Positions 37,607-45,193 of a DNA stretch of 64,000 bases are shown here, piece by piece. The notes below the pieces were generated by a model. It ran no database searches. It was not told the DNA's origin and worked only from the letters and a program-made list of their open reading frames with translations. A program made the translations under genes and the position numbers. The stretch spans positions 2,497,501-2,561,500 of the forward strand of contig NZ_CP048000.1 of assembly GCF_009931695.1 (NCBI RefSeq), given 5' to 3'. Positions within the stretch are counted from its first letter, which is position 1. Every line of letters starts with the position of its first letter. The stretch is from Anaerocolumna sedimenticola. GTDB taxonomy: Bacteria; Bacillota; Clostridia; Lachnospirales; Lachnospiraceae.

Positions 37607-38228
37607 AAATACAGGCAGATACCTTATCCCCGAGGAAATTGAAAAAAGAAGTTTTGAACTGATAGAAGCGGAATTAAAAACACAACCGGATGAAGAGCTG
37701 AAACCCATTATAAAACGGGTAATCCATACGACGGCAGACTTTGATTATGCAGAAAATCTCTGTTTTTCAGATGAGGTAGTAAAAAAAGCATTGGAAGCGA
37801 TAAAAAACGGTGCGGACATTGTAACAGATACTAATATGGCTAAGGCAGGAATCAATAAAAAATCCCTGGCCAGATTTGGCGGAGAAGTACACTGCTTTAT
37901 GGCTGATGAGGATGTTGCCTTAAAAGCGAAAGAAAGAGGGGTAACAAGAGCAGTTATCAGTATGGAAAAAGCGGCAGAACTAAATAAAAGTATTATATTT
38001 GCCATCGGCAATGCTCCCACTGCACTGATACGTTTACATGAACTCCTACAGTACAGAAAAATAAAACCGGAGCTAATTATTGGAGTTCCGGTGGGATTTG
38101 TTAATGTAGTGGAAGCCAAAGAGTTGATTATGGAAACAGAGGTACCTTATATCGTAGCCAGGGGACGAAAAGGCGGAAGTAATGTAGCGGCATGTATCTG
38201 CAACGCTCTTCTATATATGATACCGTAA
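37596..38228 (+). CDS. cbiC: Cobalt-precorrin-8X methylmutase CbiC
   Basis: Moves the C-11 methyl group to C-12 to give cobyrinate. It has 210 residues with IPEEIEKRSFELIEAEL, the catalytic-His region IKRVIHTTADFDY, and VGFVNVVEAKEL and ARGRKGGSNVAA. The frame is read from TTG 37596 inside the end of cobO; an ATG at 37603 is out of frame and leads to a short peptide. It is the last gene of the B12 operon, with hairpins following. Confidence 0.94.
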   Translation: MNYENTGRYLIPEEIEKRSFELIEAELKTQPDEELKPIIKRVIHTTADFDYAENLCFSDEVVKKALEAIKNGADIVTDTNMAKAGINKKSLARFGGEVHCFMADEDVALKAKERGVTRAVISMEKAAELNKSIIFAIGNAPTALIRLHELLQYRKIKPELIIGVPVGFVNVVEAKELIMETEVPYIVARGRKGGSNVAACICNALLYMIP

Positions 38229-38281
38229 TCATTATCAAGTAATTTAGCTAATAAGCCGCATAAAACAATAAAGAAAAATAA

Positions 38282-38422
38282 CTACTGTGCAAAAGTTCAA
38301 TAAACTTAATTTTACAGCAGCGTACATTAAAAATAGAGTTGTTATAAATTCTTAGAATACATACTTGCGGATAAAATAATAATAATATATCCGTAAGTGT
38401 ATTTTAAGGATGATATAACAAC
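38282..38422. repeat. Two hairpins after the B12 operon
   Basis: The first (38282-38322) has CTACTGTGCAAAA and TTTTACAGCAG arms, a degenerate member of the GGGCTGCTGCAAAA family. The second (38337-38422) is a two-tier stem: an outer GTTGTTATA/TATAACAAC pair and an inner ATACTTGCGGATA/TATCCGTAAGTGTAT pair. They lie between the convergent cbiC and XRE genes and probably serve as 3' ends for both. Confidence 0.6.
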
Positions 38423-38442
38423 CCTATCAGTCAGAACTTTCT

Positions 38443-38823
38443 TCATTTTTCTCCTTTATCTGATTTTAAATATAACTGAATCATTTGACCTTTAATATAA
38501 TCTTTATATTCATCCGTAAGACGGTTATAATAATTCAGTACATTCTGTTCATCTTTGGTTAAAACAGTACTGTTAGAAGAAGTGTAATCTGAATTTTCTT
38601 TTACTAACTCAAACTTATGTCTGCTGTCTTCATAATCAAACAGATAATCAACGCTGACGCCAAAATATTCGGCCAGTTTAACTAAGATATCAGGATCAGG
38701 AGTGCTATAATTTCGTTCATAATTGGACATAGTTGATTTACTAACCCCAAGGATCTGAGCTAAGTCATTCTGCGGAATATTTTTTTGCTGTCTTAAATTT
38801 CGAATTTTTTTCCCAATATCCAA
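38443..38823 (-). CDS. XRE-family transcriptional regulator
   Basis: DNA-binding repressor-type protein of 126 residues. Residues 1-65 form a Cro/C1 helix-turn-helix (IGKKIRNLRQQKNIPQNDLAQILGVS, given in two parts: IGKKIRNLRQQ and NDLAQILGVSKSTMSNYER), with the linker VDYLFDYEDS typical of small clostridial regulators. The C-terminal 55 residues are polar and unrecognised. The ribosome site is GGGAGTG. It is divergent from the promoter at 38913, whose spacer holds an inverted repeat, and may regulate it. Confidence 0.9.
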   Translation of the reverse strand: MDIGKKIRNLRQQKNIPQNDLAQILGVSKSTMSNYERNYSTPDPDILVKLAEYFGVSVDYLFDYEDSRHKFELVKENSDYTSSNSTVLTKDEQNVLNYYNRLTDEYKDYIKGQMIQLYLKSDKGEK

Positions 38824-38912
38824 GATAACACTCCCTTTTTTAAATAAATACTAACATAAATTATATTTTTTAACATATGAGTACAAAAATACTGGAAATA
38901 ATTTAAATATAT

Positions 38913-38941
38913 TTGACAAATCCAATAAAATTGGATATAAT
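38913..38941 (+). promoter_or_regulatory. Consensus sigma-A promoter with embedded inverted repeat
   Basis: TTGACA (38913-38918) and TATAAT (38936-38941) are separated by exactly 17 bases. The spacer contains ATCCAAT-AAA-ATTGGAT (38920-38936), a perfect 7-base inverted repeat, a likely operator. The divergent XRE protein is the obvious candidate ligand. Confidence 0.85.
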
Positions 38942-38947
38942 ATAGAA

Positions 38948-39107
38948 AAGTGATACAACAATAAAAAACCAGTTAAACCAGTTTGCCATATTAACTTTCA
39001 ATAAAGCATAAGGCTTTTATGAAACAAACATATAAAAATAGAATCCCCTCATATTTTTATATACCTTACGCCTTATGCTTTATTGAAAATTAATATGGTT
39101 ATTTTTT
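38948..39107 (+). ncRNA. Candidate small RNA with 29-bp hairpin
   Basis: Transcription from the promoter at 38913 would give about 160 bases. Arms 38986-39014 and 39070-39098 pair over 29 bases with one mismatch (arm starts CCATATTAACTTTCAATAAA). Inside, TATAAAAATA/TATTTTTATA forms a second stem. TTATTTTTT follows, as in an intrinsic terminator. The only ORF is 24 codons (ATG 39020) with its start buried in the hairpin. Alternatives are a small inverted-repeat mobile element or a leader RNA. Confidence 0.55.
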
Positions 39108-39259
39108 AGTCTGTCAAAGGTATTAATAATTATTGCTATAATTTAATTCTTACCCGCAATAGTACTGGTAATTCCTTAATTGATAATATTTATAGGATGA
39201 ATTGACAGTATTTTAAATTGGATAAAATAAAAATACTAATTCTTATCATATTTACTAAT

Positions 39260-39285
39260 ATTATGCAAGCATAATGTGATATAAT
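39260..39285 (+). promoter_or_regulatory. Ferritin promoter (extended -10) with upstream palindrome
   Basis: TGATATAAT (TG at 39277, TATAAT at 39280) is an extended -10. A perfect inverted repeat ATTATGC-AA-GCATAAT (39260-39275) lies directly upstream, where a -35 would be, so it is a candidate regulator site. It is not a standard Fur or PerR box (7-1-7). Confidence 0.6.
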
Positions 39286-39355
39286 AGAAGTACCAGGATA
39301 GATTAGAATCCGGCAGGAATCCTATCAGGGAAACAAATGAAAGGATAGTGAAAAT

Positions 39356-39868
39356 ATGTTAAATCAAGAAGTTGTAAAATTACTAAACGAACAGATTAAT
39401 AAAGAATTTTATTCAGCCTATCTTTATATGGATATGGCTAATTATTACGCGGATCAAAGTTTAAGTGGATTTGAAAACTGGTTTTTTGTTCAAATGCAGG
39501 AAGAAAGGGATCATGCAATGCTGTTTCGCCAATACCTGCTAAATAATAGTGAAACCGTTTTGCTGGCAGCAATTTCCGCTCCTGATAAAAAATATGAAAA
39601 TTTCCGTGAACCATTAGTATTAGCTCTGGAACATGAAGAGTTTGTGACCGCATCCATAAATACTATATATGAAGCAGCTTATAAAAATAAAGATTTCAGG
39701 ACAATGCAGTTTTTGGATTGGTTTATTAAGGAACAAGGCGAGGAAGAAAAAAATGCAGATGATAATATTAAGAAATATGATTTGTTTGCAGGAGATCCGA
39801 AAGGTTTATACATGTTGGATAATGAACTGAAAGCAAGAATCTATACGGCTCCTTCCCTGGTTTTATAA
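39356..39868 (+). CDS. ftnA: Non-heme ferritin
   Basis: Iron-storage protein forming a 24-mer cage and oxidising Fe(II). In 170 residues the four-helix bundle shows ferroxidase ligands in NKEFYSAYLYMDMANY, FVQMQEERDHAMLF and WFIKEQGEEEKN. The ribosome site is AAAGGATAG. It stands alone, with its own promoter and a terminator at 39937. Confidence 0.95.
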   Translation: MLNQEVVKLLNEQINKEFYSAYLYMDMANYYADQSLSGFENWFFVQMQEERDHAMLFRQYLLNNSETVLLAAISAPDKKYENFREPLVLALEHEEFVTASINTIYEAAYKNKDFRTMQFLDWFIKEQGEEEKNADDNIKKYDLFAGDPKGLYMLDNELKARIYTAPSLVL

Positions 39869-39936
39869 AATTTATTAAAGTCGGCCTATTAAGTTTATAT
39901 AATTTATAGAAAATAAAGAAGGCTACGCAATAAAAT

Positions 39937-39968
39937 GGGGTTGTCGCACTAAATGCGGCGCCCTTTTT
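39937..39968 (+). terminator. Intrinsic terminator after ferritin
   Basis: GGGGTTGTCGCA and TGCGGCGCCC pair, with G-T wobbles and one mismatch, around CTAAA and are followed by TTTTT. Confidence 0.8.
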
Positions 39969-40267
39969 CACTAGAGATATTTATCACATTCTGCCACAAC
40001 CTAAGTACCGATGGCGGCAAACGTCCTCTTAATGGATTAATAAACACACGCTATTCTTGTGAGAAACATTCAAGATTTCTGAGGCGCCGTCCTACTTTTT
40101 CGACAACAAACAAATCCCAAACTTCGAAAAGTAAGGGATTTAAGATAAAATATTGTATGCGATTACAAAATATATATCTTTATGACATAGGTATGTCTTT
40201 ATGGCATAGGCATATCTTTACGACACAGGGTTATATTTTATTATATAACTATACCTGGATCAGAATG
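39969..40267. other. Gene-free stretch, containing a 19-bp tandem repeat
   Basis: No supported gene is seen. An open frame on the plus strand (39953-40279) has no ribosome site and no family-like sequence. The stretch contains three tandem 19-base units at 40177-40233 (listed separately) and a GC-richer patch near 40000-40110 whose end GGCGCCG...TTTTTCGACAAC resembles the inverted form of the ferritin terminator. Confidence 0.5.
40177..40233. repeat. Three tandem copies of a 19-bp unit
   Basis: Units begin TCTTTATGACATAGGTATG, TCTTTATGGCATAGGCATA and TCTTTACGACACAGGGTTA. They diverge at a few positions, mostly transitions, so the array is old or under little constraint. Function unknown. Confidence 0.75.
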
Positions 40268-40588
40268 CTAAAAAGTTGATTTCTGCATATTAGTATAAAT
40301 TTCATTAAATGTAAAAGTCATATTTTCAAAATCTTCGTTGCTTATTAATTGGCGTTTTGCAGCATATTCGCATAAGAAACAGGTAAATGCGGTAAATTTA
40401 ATATGCTGGATTAAAACGGTAAAGTTACCGGCATCAAAATATTTTTTTATGATTTCATAATTAAATAAAGTAATTTCTATTACAATATCATCTGCTGTCT
40501 CCTCTAAAGTTACAAGTAACTCCTCTAATTTATTTTCAACAAATAATTCTTTTAAATCCGTGTTTCTATTATTCATTTCGTCTGTCAT
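40268..40588 (-). CDS. Unknown small acidic protein
   Basis: A 106-residue product with a good ribosome site (AAAGGA about 7 bases before ATG 40588). The N-terminal half is acidic (LKELFVENKLEELLVTLEET) and predicted helical; the C-terminal half has mixed hydrophobic residues and two Cys (FTCFLCEYAAK). There is no signal peptide and no recognised family. No operon partner is present. Confidence 0.6.
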   Translation of the reverse strand: MTDEMNNRNTDLKELFVENKLEELLVTLEETADDIVIEITLFNYEIIKKYFDAGNFTVLIQHIKFTAFTCFLCEYAAKRQLISNEDFENMTFTFNEIYTNMQKSTF

Positions 40589-41080
40589 GATAAATCCTTT
40601 CTTTCATGGTTTATATAGGATTGGAGTGTTAAAAGCCATACAAATAATCTACAATTCGTCAGTTAGCACATCTACACCTCTACATTAGTCTGATGTTTCA
40701 TAAGTTCGCTGGCAGCTGTATGAAGTCGTTGCTGCTTAGGTCCTGTATTTTAGAACTTATGTACCACTACGTACTTCATCTGCGCGAGAGCATACCTGGA
40801 AAGAATTACGTTCTGTATCAAGCAATTATGCAAATTAACGAACTAATTTATTAACTTAATTATTATAATTTAATAATGAATCATAGTCAATTTTTAAAAT
40901 TAATATATATTGATAATGTGAATTTTATATTTACAGGGAAAGATGGAACCAAGTGGTATAAGAAATTAGTACTAGTGTGTTTTTTGGTCAAAAAATCAAT
41001 CCCAGTAAATAAGCAGAAAAGCTTGTTTTTACAGTAAATTTAATAAGGATTTCGGCCTGGTTTCATAATGTAAAAATATG
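40589..41080. other. Gene-free stretch upstream of motA
   Basis: No convincing gene. Bases about 40660-40810 are GC-richer than the surroundings; on the minus strand a broken frame ends KQQRLHTAASELMKHQTNVEV and then stops, which looks like decayed coding sequence, although no family is assigned. The remainder is AT-rich. An open frame at 41098-41286 overlaps the motA promoter and is not credible. Confidence 0.4.
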
Positions 41081-41108
41081 TTGACAAATAAATTAATTTG
41101 TCTAAAAT
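41081..41108 (+). promoter_or_regulatory. Candidate promoter of motAB
   Basis: TTGACA (41081) and TAAAAT (41103) are 16 bases apart. The leader to motA would be about 225 bases. No sigma-28 (FliA-like) motif was recognised. Confidence 0.55.
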
Positions 41109-41339
41109 GATAGTAGATATATTGTTAAATTTTACAAGAATTATAGATAAATATGTAAATTTTTGTGCGTCTATATACTTAAATCATTCACTAAATTTCG
41201 ACAAACTTAATATGAGATTAATTGTTGGAAGGTGTATATGCATAAAAAAGATTAAACATAAAAATATTAAAAAGTTGAAGGTTTAAAGAATAGCATTATG
41301 CTTTATGTAAGTATAAGTGAATCGTAGGAGGACCTGTAT

Positions 41340-42119
41340 ATGGATATTACCATGATAATTAGTATTATATTTGCTTTCACATCCCTGATATTGGCTTTTG
41401 TTTTGGATGGTGGACATGTTCATTCCTTATTGGAACCAACAGCCGCAATGATTGTATTCGGCGGTACTTTTGGTGCGGTGGGAATATCGTTTAAGTCATC
41501 AGTTCTGGTGAAATTGCCTAAGATAATAGCGATAGCTTTTAAAAATCAAAAACAGGACAGGCAAGCAATTGTAGATACATTTTATAAAATATCCAATCTG
41601 GCCAGAACAAGTGGATTATTATCCCTGGAAACCGAAATACAGAATAATACATATGATAAATTTATTGTAGAGGGTATTCAGTTAGTTATGGATGGTACGG
41701 ATCCGGAAATTATTAAAAAGACTTTGGAGAATAAGGTTGATAATATGGAGTACCGGCATTCAAAAGGAATCGCCGTATTTGAAGCAGCAGGCGGATTTGC
41801 CCCGACAATGGGTATTATCGGTACGGTTATGGGATTGGTACATGTTTTAGGTAATTTAGGTGGTGACGCAAATTCACTGGGTCCTCAGATTGCCATAGCT
41901 TTTATAGCTACTCTTTATGGTATATCATCTGCTAACCTTTTATGGCTGCCAATCGCAAATAAATTAAAAGAGCTTGATACGGATGAAATAGTAACCAAAA
42001 ACATGATGATGGATGGAATTTTAATGGTACAGGAAGGCGGTAATCCGGCGTTAATCGTAGAAAGGCTGAAAGGGTACTTAGATGATGAAAAAGAAAAAAG
42101 AGAAGAAGGAGAACGGTGA
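41340..42119 (+). CDS. motA: Flagellar motor stator protein MotA
   Basis: Membrane half of the proton (or sodium) channel that drives the flagellar motor. It has 259 residues and four helices, with EPTAAMIVFGGTFGAV, the cytoplasmic loop with KTLENKVDNMEYRHSKG, and EAAGGFAPTMGIIGTVMGLVHVL in pieces matching MotA/TolQ signatures (AGGFAPTMGIIGTVMGL). The ribosome site is AGGAGGACC. It overlaps motB by 38 bases. Confidence 0.96.
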   Translation: MDITMIISIIFAFTSLILAFVLDGGHVHSLLEPTAAMIVFGGTFGAVGISFKSSVLVKLPKIIAIAFKNQKQDRQAIVDTFYKISNLARTSGLLSLETEIQNNTYDKFIVEGIQLVMDGTDPEIIKKTLENKVDNMEYRHSKGIAVFEAAGGFAPTMGIIGTVMGLVHVLGNLGGDANSLGPQIAIAFIATLYGISSANLLWLPIANKLKELDTDEIVTKNMMMDGILMVQEGGNPALIVERLKGYLDDEKEKREEGER

Positions 42120-42888
42120 AAGATGGCTGTTAACCTACTCGGATTTGATCACGTTATTAATGGTATTTTTTGTTATGCTTTATTCAATCAGCAATGTAAA
42201 TCAGAAAGAATATGAAGCTCTTTCCCAGTCATTAAGTGAAGCTTTCGGCACTTCAGGAAAGAGCGTAAATGGTTCTATTATACCAAAAGGTGCAGGAATT
42301 TTAGACGGTGGTACCGGCCTTACGTCTAAAGATATTAAAGAAAGTGGAGATTCCGAAACGGCACAGACCGGAGAAGGTTATAATATTGATACCAGTGACG
42401 GTATTAGTAAAGAGGAGTTTGCCACGCTAAGAAACAATCTTAATAATGCACTGAAAGACAGTAAATTAAAAGATAAACTCCGTATTACAGTGGAAGATAA
42501 AGGTATGGTTATTTCTTTGCCGAATGATATTCTATTCGATAGCGGTGAAGCGGATGTAAAACCGGAGATGAAACCAATCCTGGATCAGGTTGCAGTATTA
42601 TTAAACAGTATTGACAGCCCTATCCAAGTAGAGGGTCATACGGATAATGTACCGGTTAATAATAAGGAATACAGATCTAATTGGCAGTTATCTGCAGATA
42701 GAGCAGCCAATGTGGTACAATATTTAATCGAAAATTATAAAATTAAACCGGAACGTTTGGTTGCAATTGGATACGGTGAATATAAACCGGTAGCTTCTAA
42801 CAAAACCAATGAAGGCAGAATGAAAAACAGACGTATCAGTATAACCTTACTTTATAATGAAGAAGCAGCTCAGGCACAAAATGAATAG
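42082..42888 (+). CDS. motB: Flagellar motor stator protein MotB
   Basis: Partner of MotA that anchors the stator to peptidoglycan. It has 268 residues: a lysine-rich N-terminus, a single helix with the ion-conducting Asp in LLTYSDLITLLMVFFVM, a linker, and a C-terminal OmpA-like domain (DILFDSGEADVKPEM, VEGHTDNVPVNN, NRRISITLLY). It starts inside motA (ATG 42082 or 42085), implying coupled translation. Confidence 0.96.
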   Translation: MMKKKKEKKENGERWLLTYSDLITLLMVFFVMLYSISNVNQKEYEALSQSLSEAFGTSGKSVNGSIIPKGAGILDGGTGLTSKDIKESGDSETAQTGEGYNIDTSDGISKEEFATLRNNLNNALKDSKLKDKLRITVEDKGMVISLPNDILFDSGEADVKPEMKPILDQVAVLLNSIDSPIQVEGHTDNVPVNNKEYRSNWQLSADRAANVVQYLIENYKIKPERLVAIGYGEYKPVASNKTNEGRMKNRRISITLLYNEEAAQAQNE

Positions 42889-42905
42889 AATTGTAAATTA
42901 TGGGC

Positions 42906-42944
42906 AGGAAGCCATTGGTTTTATGAAAAAATCAGTGGCTTCCT
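42906..42944 (+). terminator. Hairpin after motB
   Basis: AGGAAGCCA pairs with TGGCTTCCT around a 21-base loop. The T-run is short, so termination may be partial. Confidence 0.55.
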
Positions 42945-42998
42945 ATTTATTGTGGTATAAAATCTTCCAAATAGTAAAATAAAGTCATAAAAAAATAA

Positions 42999-43027
42999 TT
43001 GACAAAAGTGTAAAATCAGGGTAGACT
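42999..43027 (+). promoter_or_regulatory. Promoter of the PF04392-type ABC transporter
   Basis: TTGACA (42999) and TAGACT (43022) are separated by 17 bases. The leader then holds an inverted repeat TAATGCTTTA/TAAAGCATTA (43052-43061 and 43081-43090) just ahead of the AGGAGG ribosome site, possibly a regulatory stem. Confidence 0.7.
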
Positions 43028-43110
43028 TTATCCATTAAAAGTGTTAAACTTTAATGCTTTAAAGCAATTTTGTGTTGAAGTAAAGCATTACGGTTTAAAA
43101 GGAGGAAGTT

Positions 43111-44100
43111 ATGAAAAAATCAAAAAAAGCGATCTCTATTATTTTAACCGCATTGCTAGTTACGGCGTCCTTAACCGGATGTGGTAAGAAAGACAGCGCT
43201 TCAGGAGGAGATGTATTTCGTATTGGTGTTGATCAATTAGTAGAACATGCCGCACTAGATGCTTCTTATAAGGGTTTTGTAGATGCTCTGGCGGAAGCAG
43301 GGTATGTAGACGGAGAGAAAATAACCATTGATTACCAGAATGCGCAGGGTGATCAGGCTAATGCCAATACCATTGCATCAAAATTAGTAAATGATAATGA
43401 TGATTTAATCTTAGCTATTGCGACTCCGGCCTCTCAGGCTGTTGCCAATGCAACAAAAGATATTCCTATACTGGTGACTGCAGTTACCGATCCTGCTGCT
43501 GCCGGTTTAGTAGCATCCAATGAAGCACCGGGCGGTAATGTTTCAGGAACCTCTGATTTAACTCCGGTTAAGGAACAAATTGATTTATTAAAACAATTAG
43601 TACCTGATGCGAAAAAAATCGCCATTCTTTATTGCTCCAGTGAAGTAAACTCAAAAATTCAGGCTGATATGGCTATTGAAGCTGCTACAAAATTGGGAAT
43701 AGAATCAGAGGAGGCAACGGTTTCCAATACTAATGAAATTCAGCAGGTGGTAGAATCATTAATCGGTAAAGTGGATGCAATCTATGCTCCAACCGATAAT
43801 GTTATAGCAAAAGCAATGCCAACAGTTTCCCAGGTTGCCAATGCCAACAATCTTCCTATCATCTGTGGTGAAGAGGGTATGGTGGATGCAGGTGGTTTAG
43901 CTACATATGGAATCGATTATTACGAACTTGGTAAATTAACCGGAAAACAAGCAGTAAAGATTATAGAAGGAACAGCTACTGTGGCAGAAATGCCCATTGA
44001 ATATCTTTCAGCAGATCAATGTAAATTATCCATCAATGAGGATGTTGCAGCTCAGTTAGGAATTGAAATTCCGTCTGATTTAGTAGAAGATAAAGAATAA
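43111..44100 (+). CDS. ABC transporter substrate-binding lipoprotein (PF04392, TrpX-like)
   Basis: Extracellular ligand receptor of 329 residues. The signal peptide ends in a lipobox, SLTGC, with Cys at about 26. The body has the two-lobed periplasmic fold of the ABC_sub_bind family (FRIGVDQLVEHAALDASYKG, ATPASQAVANATKDIP, YAPTDNVIAKAMPTV). Some relatives bind tryptophan or other aromatic compounds, but the ligand cannot be read here and no Trp T-box is seen. It is followed by a terminator-like hairpin before the permease, which would favour excess binding protein. Confidence 0.9.
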   Translation: MKKSKKAISIILTALLVTASLTGCGKKDSASGGDVFRIGVDQLVEHAALDASYKGFVDALAEAGYVDGEKITIDYQNAQGDQANANTIASKLVNDNDDLILAIATPASQAVANATKDIPILVTAVTDPAAAGLVASNEAPGGNVSGTSDLTPVKEQIDLLKQLVPDAKKIAILYCSSEVNSKIQADMAIEAATKLGIESEEATVSNTNEIQQVVESLIGKVDAIYAPTDNVIAKAMPTVSQVANANNLPIICGEEGMVDAGGLATYGIDYYELGKLTGKQAVKIIEGTATVAEMPIEYLSADQCKLSINEDVAAQLGIEIPSDLVEDKE

Positions 44101-44123
44101 ATTTAAGTTTTATAATAACAGAA

Positions 44124-44195
44124 AAGCTGTCCCAAAGTAGGATTCTTGCATCTGTTTACTTACATGAACAAGAATTATATAAGGGACAGTTTTTA
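44124..44195 (+). terminator. Terminator/attenuator between binding protein and permease
   Basis: AGCTGTCCC pairs with GGGACAGTT, and an inner GATTCTTG/CAAGAAT pair extends the stem. TTTTTATTTT follows. Read-through would be needed for the permease and ATPase genes. Confidence 0.8.
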
Positions 44196-44214
44196 TTTTA
44201 AGGGAAGGTAAGGA

Positions 44215-45192
44215 ATGATTATGAGTATAAAAGCAGTATTGGCAAATTTAATACTATTATTGCCGGCAATATTACTGGCTGTTGTTGGTGCCCTGTCACA
44301 AGGGCTTTTTTGGGCAATATTAGCCATTGGTGTTTATATTTCATTTCGTATATTGGATATTGCAGATATGACCAGTGAGGGAAGCTTTGCATTGGGAGGG
44401 TGTGTCAGTGCAACTGTTATTGTAGCTTTGGGATGGAATCCTTTCATAAGTCTAATCATAGCGATAATTGCTGGAATGTTATCAGGAGTTGTAACAGGCC
44501 TTTTACATACAAAACTAAAAATACCTGCGATTCTTTCCGGTATTCTATCTATGATAGCATTATACTCCGTTAATTTAAGAATAATGGGGCAGGCCAATAC
44601 TCCGCTTCTTGGACAGAAAACAGTAATATCGGAGATAAAAGGAGTGCTGCCTTCGGCACAAGAACTTGGAATGAAAGATTCTCTCTTACAGACGTTGGTT
44701 TCAATTGGTATAGGATTAGCTTTTGCTATATTAGTAATTGGCTTTTTGTATTGGTTTTTCGGCACGGAAATCGGATGTACCATTCGTGCTACGGGTAATA
44801 ATGAAGCTATGGTTAGGGCACAGGGGTCCAATACAGACTTAATGAAAATAATCGGTCTGGCGTTAGGAAATGGTTTAATTGCTTTATCCGGTGGTCTTGT
44901 AGCACAGAGTCAGGGGTATGCAGATGTAAGTATGGGTGTTGGTGCAATCGTAGTAGGCCTTGCTTCTATCGTAATTGGAGAGGTAGTATTTCACAAGAGG
45001 CGTTCTTTTGCTTATAAGCTTAGGGCAATTATAATTGGTGCCGTTATCTATCGTATCATTATCGCTATCGTATTGCAATTTGGTCTAAATACCAATGATT
45101 TAAAACTTCTGACTGCGGTTCTTGTTGCAGTTGCATTATCCGTACCGGTTTTAAAGAAACAAAAAGTGGCAATACGTAAGGAGGTGCAATAA
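44215..45192 (+). CDS. ABC transporter permease (BPD_transp_2 family)
   Basis: Membrane subunit of the same importer. It has 325 residues and about eight to nine hydrophobic helices, with DMTSEGSFALGGCV, LHTKLKIPAILSGILSM and RATGNNEAMVRAQG as conserved loops. ATG 44215 or ATG 44221 could serve as start; GGTAAGGA lies just upstream. It is one base short of touching the ATPase gene. Confidence 0.92.
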   Translation: MIMSIKAVLANLILLLPAILLAVVGALSQGLFWAILAIGVYISFRILDIADMTSEGSFALGGCVSATVIVALGWNPFISLIIAIIAGMLSGVVTGLLHTKLKIPAILSGILSMIALYSVNLRIMGQANTPLLGQKTVISEIKGVLPSAQELGMKDSLLQTLVSIGIGLAFAILVIGFLYWFFGTEIGCTIRATGNNEAMVRAQGSNTDLMKIIGLALGNGLIALSGGLVAQSQGYADVSMGVGAIVVGLASIVIGEVVFHKRRSFAYKLRAIIIGAVIYRIIIAIVLQFGLNTNDLKLLTAVLVAVALSVPVLKKQKVAIRKEVQ

Positions 45193-45193
45193 T

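Noticed and set aside
40045-40130. Possible transposon end near the ferritin terminator
   Set aside because: GGCGCC...CGACAAC resembles the inverted terminator, but matching is too patchy and no transposase is present.
39953-40279. Open frame of 108 codons on the plus strand
   Set aside because: It begins inside the ferritin terminator, has no ribosome site, and runs through tandem repeats with unprotein-like composition.
41098-41286. Open frame of 62 codons upstream of motA
   Set aside because: It starts at TTG within the promoter, has no ribosome site and is rich in Lys/Ile from AT-rich DNA.
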